Under the pieces are notes generated by a model that had not been told where the DNA came from, did not search any database, and was given only the letters and a program-made list of their open reading frames with translations. From NCBI RefSeq assembly GCF_900101495.1, contig NZ_FMUS01000017.1:37817-101816 (forward strand): 64,000 bases of DNA. Direction: 5' to 3'. How positions within the stretch are numbered: position 1 is the first letter of the stretch; each line of letters opens with the position of its first letter. Of the stretch, positions 25,203-33,808 are shown one piece after another. The position numbers and the translations under genes are program-made. Source of the stretch: Alkaliphilus peptidifermentans DSM 18978 (GTDB taxonomy: Bacteria > Bacillota > Clostridia > Peptostreptococcales > Natronincolaceae).

Positions 25203-26408
25203 ATGGAACTGATTAAATTGTTGGCTATTTTTTTGCTCATCATTTTGCTTCTTAGATTAAAGCTGAATTTGGGCATTTCCATGACAGCATCAGCTATTGT
25301 TATGGGTTTGGTTTTCGGTATGGATTTATACGAGATAACAAATATTGTAATTCAATCCATCATATCAATGACTACAATTAAAACAACCCTTCTATTATTA
25401 ATAATAATGTTTTTAGAAAATATAATGAGAAGAAAAAATTTATTGCTTAAAATCGTGGAATCATTAAGAATTATTATTGGAGATTATCGCATTGTAATGC
25501 CAATATTGCCAGCTTTTTTGGGACTACTACCATCGGCTGGCGGAGCAATGTTTTCTGCTCCTTTAGTGGCTGATGTTTGTGAGGATGACCATATAACACC
25601 GGAAAGAAAAAGCGTTATAAATTTTTGGTTTAGGCATATTTGGGAGTGCGTTTTACCTTTATATCCTGCTGTTATAATTACTAGCGAAATTTTAAAGGTA
25701 GATTTACTTATTTTCATGAAGATTCTTTTTCCATTTTGCCTATTAACAATATTACTGGGTTTACCCTACATATATTATGGTCTGAGGGCACCAGAAACAG
25801 ATTGTAGGCAAAGAAATAAGGCTAGCTTAAATAATTATATTAGTTTGATTAAGGGTACCGCACCAATTTTAACTATTCTAATGCTTATTTTATTATTTAA
25901 AATAGATATAATCATTTCTTTGCTATTTGTAGTAGTAGCCTTATTAATTATTTACCGCTACAAATGGAAGGACTTAGCTAATTCTTTAATCGAAGCATTT
26001 TCATTAAAAATCATTATGCTTGTTTTAGGGGTAATGCTTTTTAAAAATATGTTAGAAGGTACAGGAATTGTTACTCAGCTACCCTTGATATTTAGTAATA
26101 TGGGAATACCAACAATTGCTGTTGTCATACTGTTACCCTTTATCGTAGCTTTTTTAACTGGAATGTCCCAAGCCTATGCAGCAGTTGCATTTCCTATTTT
26201 AGTTGGTTTGTCCCCTACTTTAGATTTAAAGCTTATGGCATTAGGTTTTGTCAGCGGCTTTGTTGGAATCATGCTTTCACCGATGCACCTATGTTTAGTA
26301 TTAACGACAGATTATTTTAATGCAAAGCTAGAAAAAGTAATAGTAATGATGTTACTGCCATTAGGTGTTATAATGGGTTGTGGTTATTTATATTATAGTA
26401 TATTTTAG
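25203..26408 (+). CDS. DUF401 family membrane protein
   Basis: A 401-residue protein, almost wholly hydrophobic, with about ten membrane segments. It has the features of DUF401 proteins: LLPSAGGAMFSAPLVADVCEDD, INFWFRHIWECVLPLYPAVII, and near the end FLTGMSQAYAAVAFPILVGL and VGIMLSPMHLCLVLTTDYF. These resemble the re-entrant motifs of the ion-transporter superfamily that includes citrate and C4-dicarboxylate permeases. The substrate is unknown. A weak GAGGGCG site precedes the ATG at 25203. The gene is unlinked to its neighbours except by direction. Confidence 0.85.
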   Translation: MELIKLLAIFLLIILLLRLKLNLGISMTASAIVMGLVFGMDLYEITNIVIQSIISMTTIKTTLLLLIIMFLENIMRRKNLLLKIVESLRIIIGDYRIVMPILPAFLGLLPSAGGAMFSAPLVADVCEDDHITPERKSVINFWFRHIWECVLPLYPAVIITSEILKVDLLIFMKILFPFCLLTILLGLPYIYYGLRAPETDCRQRNKASLNNYISLIKGTAPILTILMLILLFKIDIIISLLFVVVALLIIYRYKWKDLANSLIEAFSLKIIMLVLGVMLFKNMLEGTGIVTQLPLIFSNMGIPTIAVVILLPFIVAFLTGMSQAYAAVAFPILVGLSPTLDLKLMALGFVSGFVGIMLSPMHLCLVLTTDYFNAKLEKVIVMMLLPLGVIMGCGYLYYSIF

Positions 26409-26450
26409 TTATTTACTAAATCTGCATCTAAATACTTTATCTACAACCTA

Positions 26451-26478
26451 AAAATCCACCTATCTGGTGGATTTTTTA
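26451..26478. terminator. Bidirectional terminator between DUF401 and nitroreductase genes
   Basis: AAAATCCACC (26451-26460) pairs perfectly with GGTGGATTTT (26466-26475) around TATCT, followed by T on the + strand and A-rich before it. Confidence 0.88.
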
Positions 26479-26480
26479 TC

Positions 26481-27047
26481 TTAGTATTTATTCCAATGAA
26501 GAACTTCCTCGAGGCTTCTTTTATCTACATTTGGTTTTTCATCACTATAGCCTAATGAGACAACAGAAACCAACTGTAGGTTTTCAGGTGCATCTAATAT
26601 CTTCCTGATTTCTTCACCATAGCTACTTGGAGTATAGCATGGAATACCTTCACATAAAGGAACCTCAGCATTTTCATAGTATGAGCCCTGATAACCAGCT
26701 ATCCAACAACTTCCTAATCCATGAAACCTTGCTGCAGATAGAATATTTTGTGTGGCGGCAGACCCATCTTCAAGAAAATAATTAGTATCTTTACTACAAA
26801 AGACAACTATAGCCACAGGAACATCTTTAAGAAAATTTCCACTTGGTACAATTTCAGATAAATCCTTTAAGCGATCTTCATCAGTAATTACAATAAATTC
26901 CCACGGTTGGCGATTGTTGGCTGTCGGAGCCATTCTTGCACAATCAATAATATCGGCAATAATCTTTTTGTCAACCTTTGTATCTTTATATTGTCGGATA
27001 CTACGAATGTCCTTTAATACTTCAACCTGTTTAATATTATCTAGCAT
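26481..27047 (-). CDS. Nitroreductase-family FMN oxidoreductase
   Basis: A 188-residue FMN protein. RSIRQYKDTKVDKKIIADII at the N-terminus, ARMAPTANNRQPWEFIV (FMN phosphate and ring contacts), DGSAATQNILSAARFHGLGSCWI and VSLGYSDEKP are typical of the nitroreductase family. Members reduce nitro compounds, quinones or flavins with NAD(P)H; the natural substrate is unknown. GGGAGGT precedes ATG 27047. It is divergent from the spore protein gene. Confidence 0.92.
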   Translation of the reverse strand: MLDNIKQVEVLKDIRSIRQYKDTKVDKKIIADIIDCARMAPTANNRQPWEFIVITDEDRLKDLSEIVPSGNFLKDVPVAIVVFCSKDTNYFLEDGSAATQNILSAARFHGLGSCWIAGYQGSYYENAEVPLCEGIPCYTPSSYGEEIRKILDAPENLQLVSVVSLGYSDEKPNVDKRSLEEVLHWNKY

Positions 27048-27161
27048 ATATGAAACCTCCCTTTATTCATAGTAAAAATTATTTACATATGAATTTAAAT
27101 TACACAAATTTGAGACAATATATTATAGCAGATAAAATTAATATACAAGGAGTGAATAATA

Positions 27162-27338
27162 ATGGATATGGAAAGAGCAAATGAAATTTTCAATTCCCCT
27201 AGTCGTATTCCAGTACATTATAAAGGAAAATCTATCTGGATTGCAGAATTAAATCCCCAAAGTCATATGGTAAAAATTAAGGATGATTTATTTTCAGAAG
27301 AAGTTTCAGAAGTACCTGTTACAGAACTGGTAGAATAA
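27162..27338 (+). CDS. sspH: Small acid-soluble spore protein, H-type
   Basis: A 58-codon gene. The product begins MDMERANEIFNSPSRIPV, continues YKGKSIWIAELN, and ends EVSEVPVTELVE, which matches the SspH family (start M-x-x-x-R-A-x-E-I, end V-P-V-x-E-L). These proteins are made in the forespore and packed in the spore core. AAGGAGTGA lies six to eight bases before ATG 27162, and a terminator follows. It is direct evidence that the organism makes endospores. Expression from a forespore sigma factor is expected but I do not see a clear sigma-G promoter. Confidence 0.93.
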   Translation: MDMERANEIFNSPSRIPVHYKGKSIWIAELNPQSHMVKIKDDLFSEEVSEVPVTELVE

Positions 27339-27379
27339 GCAGTATTTGACTGGGGAAACTTTTATATTTATGGTATTCA

Positions 27380-27430
27380 AAAGCCTGCCAATTAGGCTAA
27401 GATATATATCCTTTGAGGGCAGGTTTTTTA
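27380..27430 (+). terminator. Intrinsic terminator after sspH
   Basis: AAAGCCTGCC (27380-27389) pairs with GGCAGGTTTT (27418-27427, one G-T), with a long AT loop and T-run. It can also serve the convergent glutaredoxin gene. Confidence 0.72.
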
Positions 27431-27436
27431 TTATTT

Positions 27437-27703
27437 TTATTCAACAATCTCACCATTAAGTAGCTTATCTAAATTCCCTTGCTTTTCTAATAAAACCATA
27501 TCATCGCATCCACCAATAAACTTATCCTCGATAAATATTTGTGGAACCGTATCCCAGCCGGTTTTTTGTATTACTTCACGAAAAGTATCAAAATCATCGG
27601 TAACATCAATCTTTTTATAAGAAACACTCTTTTCCTCTAATAAAGCTATTGCCCTCTTACAATATGGACAATATTCCTTTGTATAGATAACCACATTTTT
27701 CAT
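27437..27703 (-). CDS. grxC: Glutaredoxin
   Basis: A redox protein of 88 residues with the dithiol active site CPYCK (about 12-16), the cis-proline TVPQIFI, and GGCDDM for glutathione-type binding. The length is normal for class I glutaredoxins. It reduces disulfides or mixed disulfides in the cytosol. Many Clostridia lack glutathione, so the electron donor may be another thiol or thioredoxin reductase. GAAAGGGTGAT precedes ATG 27703. The gene is alone. Confidence 0.93.
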   Translation of the reverse strand: MKNVVIYTKEYCPYCKRAIALLEEKSVSYKKIDVTDDFDTFREVIQKTGWDTVPQIFIEDKFIGGCDDMVLLEKQGNLDKLLNGEIVE

Positions 27704-27969
27704 AATATCACCCTTTCTTCTTTATCTTAATTATATGATACCCAACTACTGGAATACAATCATAATTATAGTTGTTTATTAATTAACAATATTATCAAAC
27801 AAGTAAATATTAATAATATCAAAATAAACTAAAGACGTACTGGCATGTGTAAAAATCAGGTATAAAAAATTACATCTACTTAAAACATAGTACTATAAGG
27901 TGTTATTCTGGAGAGGTTTTTGAGTATATATGAAAAAGAGATAATTATTTTATTGAAAGGAGTGTTTCA

Positions 27970-29787
27970 ATGAAGGAAAAAGAGAAGAGGGTACTAACAG
28001 GCAATGAAGCAATTTCAAGAGGTTTCTATGAGGCTGGGGGAATAATAGCTGCAAGCTATCCGGGCTCACCTACAGTAGAGGTGGTGGAAAAATTAAAGGA
28101 ATATGAAGAGGTATATTCCGAGTTTTCTACAAATGAGAAGGTTGCCCTAGAGGTTGCCATTGGGGGATCATTTTATGGAGTCAGGTCTATGGCAGTTATG
28201 AAACATGTTGGTGTCAATATTGCGGCTGATCCCCTTATGACTTTTACTCAAACCCCGATTAATGGAGGTTTTTTACTGATTTCTGGTGATGATCCAGGTC
28301 TAGCAAGCTCCCAAAATGAACAAGACAATAGATTGTTTGCAAAGTTTGCAAATATTGCAGTTCTTGATCCTTCCAATAGCCAAGAAGCAAAGGATTATAC
28401 AAAATTGGCGTTAGATATTAGCGAAAAATTCCAAATTCCTATGATGCTTCGTATTACCAGTAGAATATGCCATAGTAGAAGTATTGTTAGTCTTGATGAA
28501 AGAATAGAAGCTGAAGTCAAGGGGATTAATAGAGACAAGGACAAATTCTGTATGATTCCACCAGGATCAAGAAGAGCTCAATTTTTTATGAAGGAGAGAA
28601 TAGAAAAGCTGGAAGAATATGCATACGACTTGGAAATAAATACTTTGGAAGAAATAGAAAGTGATACTTTAATAATTACATCAGGTATGGTTTATCAAAA
28701 CTTAAAAGAAGTCAATCCCAACGCCAGTATATGGAAACTGGGTTTAATATATCCAATATCAAATAAGAGGGCTAAAGAAATTACCGCCAAGTATAATAGG
28801 GTAATTATAATTGAGGAAATGATGCCCTTCATTGAAAATGAATTAAAGCTAATGGGAATAAAATGTGAAGGCAAGGAGCATTTTTCATTCACAGGTGAAT
28901 TGGACATAAAAGATATAGAAGCTGGACTACATAATGCTGGAATCATTAAGGATAAGAGGTCATATAGTGAAAGATTTGTAGAAACTGTGCCACGACCTCC
29001 TTTGTTTTGCACTGGATGTCCCCACAGACCAGTATTCGATATATTAAAAAAATCTAAGGCTAAAACAATAATAGGTGATATTGGCTGCTACTCAATGGCC
29101 TTCTTATTCCCATTTGAGCAATCAAATATAATTATAAGTATGGGGGCATCTATTGGAATTACAAAAGGTATTAAAAAAGCAATGTCCAAAAAGGAAGATA
29201 ATGAGCCTTTAGTAGCTGTAATTGGTGATGGAACCTTCTTCCACTCTGGTCTGCCAACCTTCGTTAATTTACTCCATAAAAAACAAGAGGGAGAAAACAT
29301 GACATTCATTGTACTGGACAATAGAACTACTGCAATGACGGGTGGCCAGCCAAATGCCAGCTCTGGTTTATATAATGATAGGGATGATATGAAGGTAGGA
29401 ATTAAAACCCTTTTAGAATCAATGGGATTCGACAGAGTTAATGAAATCAATCAATATGACTATAAGGCAGCGGCAAAGCTTTTTAAAGAAGAGATTGCCT
29501 ATGATGGATTATCAATAATAGTAGCCAACGGCCCCTGTGCATTAAAGTATAACATTGAAGAACCTTACTATTACGTTGATCCAACCATATGTATTAGTTG
29601 TAGAGCCTGTATAAAGACCAACTGTCCACCCCTTAGAATGATCAAGTATGAAGGAATTGAAAAACTTAAATCTTCAATAGATGAGGATATGTGTGTTGGT
29701 TGTAGCGTATGTGCTCAGGTTTGTCCTGTTAATGCAATAAAATCATCTAAAGAAATAAATAGGGAGGATGAGAAAATTGACAACTAA
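27970..29787 (+). CDS. iorA: Indolepyruvate:ferredoxin oxidoreductase, alpha subunit
   Basis: A 605-residue thiamine-diphosphate enzyme subunit that oxidatively decarboxylates aryl pyruvates from aromatic amino acids to aryl-acetyl-CoA, reducing ferredoxin. The order is that of IorA: an N-terminal pyrimidine-binding domain (TGNEAISRGFYEAGG), a central Rossmann-like domain, the TPP domain with GDIGCYSM (about 368) and IGDGTFFHSG (about 419), and a C-terminal 2[4Fe-4S] ferredoxin module with CISCRACIKTNCPP and CVGCSVCAQVCPVN. GAAAGGAGTG precedes the start. It overlaps iorB slightly, so the two are translated together. Confidence 0.95.
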   Translation: MKEKEKRVLTGNEAISRGFYEAGGIIAASYPGSPTVEVVEKLKEYEEVYSEFSTNEKVALEVAIGGSFYGVRSMAVMKHVGVNIAADPLMTFTQTPINGGFLLISGDDPGLASSQNEQDNRLFAKFANIAVLDPSNSQEAKDYTKLALDISEKFQIPMMLRITSRICHSRSIVSLDERIEAEVKGINRDKDKFCMIPPGSRRAQFFMKERIEKLEEYAYDLEINTLEEIESDTLIITSGMVYQNLKEVNPNASIWKLGLIYPISNKRAKEITAKYNRVIIIEEMMPFIENELKLMGIKCEGKEHFSFTGELDIKDIEAGLHNAGIIKDKRSYSERFVETVPRPPLFCTGCPHRPVFDILKKSKAKTIIGDIGCYSMAFLFPFEQSNIIISMGASIGITKGIKKAMSKKEDNEPLVAVIGDGTFFHSGLPTFVNLLHKKQEGENMTFIVLDNRTTAMTGGQPNASSGLYNDRDDMKVGIKTLLESMGFDRVNEINQYDYKAAAKLFKEEIAYDGLSIIVANGPCALKYNIEEPYYYVDPTICISCRACIKTNCPPLRMIKYEGIEKLKSSIDEDMCVGCSVCAQVCPVNAIKSSKEINREDEKIDN

Positions 29788-30358
29788 TATTATGCTTGGA
29801 GGGGTGGGAGGACAAGGATTAATTTTAATGACAAAAATTATTTGTCAAGCAGCACTAGCTGATGACTTTGATGTAAAGAGCAATGATGTGGTAGGTTTAT
29901 CTCAAAGGGGCGGAATGGTTTGGGGTAACGTTAGGATAGGAAATAGGGTATATTCTCCTAATATTCCCCCTGGTGAAGGTGATATTTTAGTTGCAATGGA
30001 GCCTATTGAAGGGCTTAGATGGAGTAGCGTTTTGAAGGAAAAGGCCACCATCATATTAAATTCAAAGCGATTTTATCCCACCATGGTACAGCAGGAAAAA
30101 CATGAATATCCTATAGCAGAAGTGGAAAACCTAAAGGAGGCATTTAAAGTCATAGAGATTAATGCCTTCGATGAAGCACTTAAAATTGGAAAGAAACAAG
30201 TTTCAAATGTTATTTTATTAGGGATACTGTCAGTATTTATAGATATAAAAGTAGATACTTGGAAAAAAGCAGTTGCCAATAATGTTCCCAATAAGACCAT
30301 AGAAATGAATTTAAGAGCATTTGACTTTGGAGTATCCATCGGAGAAGGATATAAATGA
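29777..30358 (+). CDS. iorB: Indolepyruvate:ferredoxin oxidoreductase, beta subunit
   Basis: The gamma-domain partner of IorA, about 193 residues, beginning TTNIMLGGVGGQGLILMTKI with the glycine-rich motif GGVGGQG, followed by SNDVVGLSQRGGMVWGNVRIG, diagnostic for IorB. It completes the two-subunit enzyme of aromatic amino-acid oxidation. An in-frame ATG at 29768 follows AGGGAGG with no spacing; TTG at 29777 is nine bases from the same site and gives the usual N-terminus, so it is preferred. The frame overlaps the end of iorA. Confidence 0.93.
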   Translation: MTTNIMLGGVGGQGLILMTKIICQAALADDFDVKSNDVVGLSQRGGMVWGNVRIGNRVYSPNIPPGEGDILVAMEPIEGLRWSSVLKEKATIILNSKRFYPTMVQQEKHEYPIAEVENLKEAFKVIEINAFDEALKIGKKQVSNVILLGILSVFIDIKVDTWKKAVANNVPNKTIEMNLRAFDFGVSIGEGYK

Positions 30359-30470
30359 TAAAATTTATTAATTAACAAAATTTTATGTTTAGAAGGAAGT
30401 CCTACTGGATATAAAATATACTGGTTTTAAAATAGTTAAAAATCAAACTAAAAACAGGAGGGTGTTTTAT

Positions 30471-31010
30471 ATGGCGGAAAGACTAGTAGGAAAAAATGCA
30501 CCATATTTTGAAATGAATACAGTTGACGGAGAAGGTAAGGAATTTGGCAAGGTAACATTAGACCATTACAAAGGCAAATGGTTGGTAATGTTCTTCTATC
30601 CATTAGACTTTACATTTGTTTGTCCAACAGAAATCAAAGGATATAACAGCAGAATTGAAGACTTCAAGAATATGAACGCAGAGATTTTGGGTGTAAGTAC
30701 CGATAGTGAACACTCACATAAGGCATGGATTAATACAGCCCACGATAAGGGTGGTTTAGGAAAGCTTTACTTCCCCTTAGCATCAGATATGACTCAAAAA
30801 GTAGCAAAAGAATATGGAATATTAATGGAAGATGAAGGAATTGCATTAAGAGGATTATTCATAATTGATCCAGAAGGAATTTTAAGATACTCAGTTGTAC
30901 ATGATCTTAATGTTGGACGAAGCGTTGATGAAACCTTAAGGGTACTTCAAGGTTTAAAATCTGGCGGGTTATGCCCAATTGATTGGAAGCCAGGGGACGA
31001 GCTTCTATAA
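30471..31010 (+). CDS. 2-Cys peroxiredoxin (AhpC/TSA family)
   Basis: A 179-residue thiol peroxidase. The peroxidatic Cys lies in FYPLDFTFVCPTEI (about 49) and the resolving Cys in GLCPIDWKPGDE near the C-terminus, so it is a typical 2-Cys enzyme that removes hydrogen and organic peroxides. AGGAGG at 30456-30461 is spaced correctly for ATG 30471; the in-frame earlier start at 30462 abuts the site. No reductase gene is adjacent; the glutaredoxin three kilobases away or a thioredoxin system could reduce it. It is a single gene. Confidence 0.94.
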   Translation: MAERLVGKNAPYFEMNTVDGEGKEFGKVTLDHYKGKWLVMFFYPLDFTFVCPTEIKGYNSRIEDFKNMNAEILGVSTDSEHSHKAWINTAHDKGGLGKLYFPLASDMTQKVAKEYGILMEDEGIALRGLFIIDPEGILRYSVVHDLNVGRSVDETLRVLQGLKSGGLCPIDWKPGDELL

Positions 31011-31100
31011 AAAGATATACTTTAACATATTTTTATAATTAAAACATTATAATACTGTTGTTCTGGAGAACTGGGCTTTACAGTTAACAGAATACTTTCT

Positions 31101-31141
31101 AATAACCTGAGATGCTGATTAATTCAGTGTTTCAGGTTATT
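31101..31141. other. Inverted repeat after the peroxiredoxin gene
   Basis: AATAACCTGA (31101-31110) pairs perfectly with TCAGGTTATT (31132-31141), and an inner CTGATTAATTCAG is itself palindromic. There is no T-run, so it is a weak terminator or an unknown site. Confidence 0.55.
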
Positions 31142-31200
31142 GTCATAGTCATCAAAATGTAGACTGATGAAAAAACTATAATATTTTTCATAAATAATAT

Positions 31201-31228
31201 TTGAAATTTTTAAAATATATGATACAAT
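31201..31228 (+). promoter_or_regulatory. Promoter of the maltodextrin locus regulator
   Basis: TTGAAA (31201-31206) and TACAAT (31223-31228) with 16 bp spacing. The predicted start is about 31235, just ahead of the operators. Confidence 0.6.
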
Positions 31229-31242
31229 GATGTTAAATTGGA

Positions 31243-31274
31243 AACGTTACCAGTAACGTTACCGGTAACGTTAT
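31243..31274. promoter_or_regulatory. Two overlapping 18-bp LacI-type operators
   Basis: AACGTTACCAGTAACGTT (31243-31260) and AACGTTACCGGTAACGTT (31255-31272) are both perfect or near-perfect palindromes sharing one AACGTT half-site, so three half-sites repeat every 12 bp. They lie between the promoter and the LacI-family gene, so autoregulation by a roadblock is likely. Confidence 0.85.
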
Positions 31275-31298
31275 CGAAACGGAATAGAGGGTGTACTA

Positions 31299-32324
31299 AT
31301 GAATATTAAGGATATTGCAAAAATATCAGGAGTTGGTGTTAGCACTGTTTCAAGGGTTTTAAATGAACATCCCGATGTGAATGTAGAAACAAGAAAAAAG
31401 GTGTTAAAGGTAATGGATGAATATGGATACATACCTAACAATAGCGCTAGAAATTTAAAAAGAAGTGTTTCAAAAAACATCGGAGTATTAGTAAAGGGTG
31501 TTTACAATCCCTTTTTCGCCAAAATTATACAGATTATTGGAGAGGAAATACATAAAGAAGGCTATTCCATGATGCTTCATTATAATCACAGTGATTCTAG
31601 TGACTTTGAAGTTGCGGCAGAACTTGTGAAGGAGAAAAAGCTGAGGGGGCTTATTTCTTTAGGAGGAGAATTTCAAGACTTGAGTGAAGAGCAATTATTG
31701 GGTATGAAGGTACCGATTATATTAACCTCAACTAAAATTAATGGAAAAGTAAATAGAAAGCTATTTTCAACTGTAACAATAAAAAATCAAGACGCTGCCT
31801 TCGAAGCAGTAGATTATTTATGCAAGCTGGGACATAAGAAAATAGGAATTATTACTACTGGTTCGAGAGATATAAGTATAGGGCAGATGAGATTAGAGGG
31901 CTACAAAGAAGCATTAACAGCTAATAATATTCAAGTTAATAATGACTTGATTGAAATAGGTAAGTATACCTTTGAGTCAGGTTATGAGGCAATGACAAAG
32001 CTACTAAATAATGATTTAGGCGTAACAGCTATATTCGTAACTTCGGATATCATGGCCATTGGCGCAGCAAAGGCTATCACCAATAAAGGGCTTCAGATAC
32101 CTAAAGATATTTCTCTTGTGGGCTTTGATGGTATAGACTTTGCAGAATATTTCAATCCTTCCCTTACTACAGTTAAGCAGCCGGATGAATATATGGGTCA
32201 GAAAAGCGTGGAAATATTATTCGACTTAATAAAAAAGAAAAACAATCATCAGCATGTTGTTTTAGACACTAAGCTTTTAATAAGAGAATCCTGTAAAAAC
32301 TTAATTGATACATTAGAAGATTAA
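31299..32324 (+). CDS. LacI-family regulator of the maltodextrin locus (MalR-like)
   Basis: A 341-residue protein with a classical LacI N-terminal helix-turn-helix (NIKDIAKISGVGVSTVSRVLN) and hinge, then a periplasmic-binding-protein-like effector domain (IGVLVKGVYNPFFAKIIQ, SDIMAIGAAKAI, LVGFDGIDFAEYF). It probably senses maltose or a maltodextrin and represses the operon downstream. Two overlapping palindromic operators lie directly before it, so it likely controls its own gene and, by read-through, the genes that follow. No further copy of the operator is visible before malE. Confidence 0.92.
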   Translation: MNIKDIAKISGVGVSTVSRVLNEHPDVNVETRKKVLKVMDEYGYIPNNSARNLKRSVSKNIGVLVKGVYNPFFAKIIQIIGEEIHKEGYSMMLHYNHSDSSDFEVAAELVKEKKLRGLISLGGEFQDLSEEQLLGMKVPIILTSTKINGKVNRKLFSTVTIKNQDAAFEAVDYLCKLGHKKIGIITTGSRDISIGQMRLEGYKEALTANNIQVNNDLIEIGKYTFESGYEAMTKLLNNDLGVTAIFVTSDIMAIGAAKAITNKGLQIPKDISLVGFDGIDFAEYFNPSLTTVKQPDEYMGQKSVEILFDLIKKKNNHQHVVLDTKLLIRESCKNLIDTLED

Positions 32325-32416
32325 TACTAGAAGAACATTAAACTATAAAGGGGGGAATAATCTCAACAATCATGTAACTTGTTTTCTTATTGTACTAAAA
32401 AAAGGGGGATTATATT

Positions 32417-33745
32417 ATGTTAATACGCAAGAAGTCTTTATCTTTAGCGGTAATTCTAATTTTATTATCAAGCTTACTACTTACTGCTTGCTCAGGTGAT
32501 GGCAAGCAATCGTCAAATGGTGGTCAAGAAAAAGTCGAAATAAGTATTTTTCAATTCAAAGTAGAAATTGCAAATGAATTAGAGGCTGCAGTTAAGGAAT
32601 ATCAAGACAAAAACCAAAATGTTAAAATAAATCTTGAAACAGTTGGTGGTGGTGATGACTACGGTGCAGCATTAAGGGCTAAGTTTCAATCGGGAAATGA
32701 ACCTACGATATTTAATGTAGGTGGGCCTCAGGACGTAGAGGATTGGACCCACAAGCTTGAGAACTTATCAGATCAGCCATGGGTAGATTTAGCTCTTCAT
32801 GGTGTATTATCTGGAGTTACAGTAGATGGCAAAGTTTATGGCTTGCCCTTTAATATGGAAGGATATGGGCTGATTTATAATAAAAGAATATTTGAGGCTG
32901 CAGGAATTAACCCTTCAGAAATCAGAGATTTTGCATCACTAGAAGCAGCAGTAAAGCTTCTTGATGATAAGATTAACAATGGAGAACTTAAAGAACAGTT
33001 TCCCTTGTTAGAGGCTGTATTTGAGTATCCAGCTAAAGAAACATGGGTAACGGGCCTTCATACTTCAAATATGTTTTTAGGTCAAGAATTTGAGAGCTCA
33101 TTGGCAGCATTTGATGCAAAAACATTGGATTTTAAATATGCAAATCAATTAAAAAGTATTATAGATCTTCAAGCTGACTATTCACCGAATGCAAAAACTA
33201 AAAATAGACTTAATGCAGTTGACTATTCAACTCAAGTAGAACAAGGTCTTGCAATGGAAAGAGTAGCAATTATTCAACAGGGAAATTGGGTTTTTGGTGG
33301 TGTTAACAGTATAAACAAAGAAGTAGCTGAAAACCTTGGTTTATTACCAATGCCAGTAGTTGGTGTTAAGGAAAATACAATACCGGTTGGTATACCAATG
33401 TATTGGACTGTAAACAAAGACTCCAGTGATGCACAAAGAGAAGTTGCAAAGGATTTCTTAAACTGGCTATATACTTCTGATACAGGAAAAGAGTACATCG
33501 TAAATAAGTTCTACTTTATTCCTCCATTTGAAGGCTTTGACAAGCTTCAACCAAGCGATCCATTAAGTGCAGACATTTTAAAATTTGCTGAAGCAGGAAA
33601 CACAACACCTTGGGTATTTATGGGTTATCCTACAGCATGGGGAATGGACGTTTTAGGAGTTAATATTCAAAAATACTTTGCTGGAGAATTCACTTGGGAA
33701 CAAGTAGTAGAAGACTCAAAAGCTAAGTGGCAAGAGATGAGATAA
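32417..33745 (+). CDS. malE: Maltose/maltodextrin ABC transporter substrate-binding lipoprotein
   Basis: A 442-residue extracytosolic solute-binding protein. The lipoprotein signal ends in LLLTAC (Cys25) and is followed by a Ser/Gly/Gln-rich linker. The mature part fits SBP family 1: NEPTIFNVGGPQDVEDW, VYGLPFNMEGYGLIYNKRIFEAAG, and a C-terminal half with IIQQGNWVFGGVN and VNKDSSDAQREVAKDFLNWL. It captures alpha-glucans for the MalFG-type permease. The substrate is inferred from GH31, MalQ and phosphorylase genes downstream. A stable hairpin between it and malF (33759-33788) probably keeps its mRNA in excess. Confidence 0.9.
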   Translation: MLIRKKSLSLAVILILLSSLLLTACSGDGKQSSNGGQEKVEISIFQFKVEIANELEAAVKEYQDKNQNVKINLETVGGGDDYGAALRAKFQSGNEPTIFNVGGPQDVEDWTHKLENLSDQPWVDLALHGVLSGVTVDGKVYGLPFNMEGYGLIYNKRIFEAAGINPSEIRDFASLEAAVKLLDDKINNGELKEQFPLLEAVFEYPAKETWVTGLHTSNMFLGQEFESSLAAFDAKTLDFKYANQLKSIIDLQADYSPNAKTKNRLNAVDYSTQVEQGLAMERVAIIQQGNWVFGGVNSINKEVAENLGLLPMPVVGVKENTIPVGIPMYWTVNKDSSDAQREVAKDFLNWLYTSDTGKEYIVNKFYFIPPFEGFDKLQPSDPLSADILKFAEAGNTTPWVFMGYPTAWGMDVLGVNIQKYFAGEFTWEQVVEDSKAKWQEMR

Positions 33746-33758
33746 TTTATGAAGAAGA

Positions 33759-33788
33759 GATTTCGAGGGTACAAGTACCCTCGAAATC
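33759..33788 (+). promoter_or_regulatory. Intercistronic stem-loop between malE and malF
   Basis: GATTTCGAGGGTAC (33759-33772) is perfectly complementary to GTACCCTCGAAATC (33775-33788), a stem of up to 14 bp without a T-run. It starts 13 bases after the malE stop. The lack of a T-run argues against full termination; such hairpins often protect the 3' end of the binding-protein message and lower permease expression. Confidence 0.75.
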
Positions 33789-33808
33789 CTTATATAGAGG
33801 AGGCTATT

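Noticed and set aside
31101..31141. Intrinsic terminator after the peroxiredoxin gene
   Set aside because: The hairpin is perfect but no T-run follows on either strand, so it is kept only as an inverted repeat.
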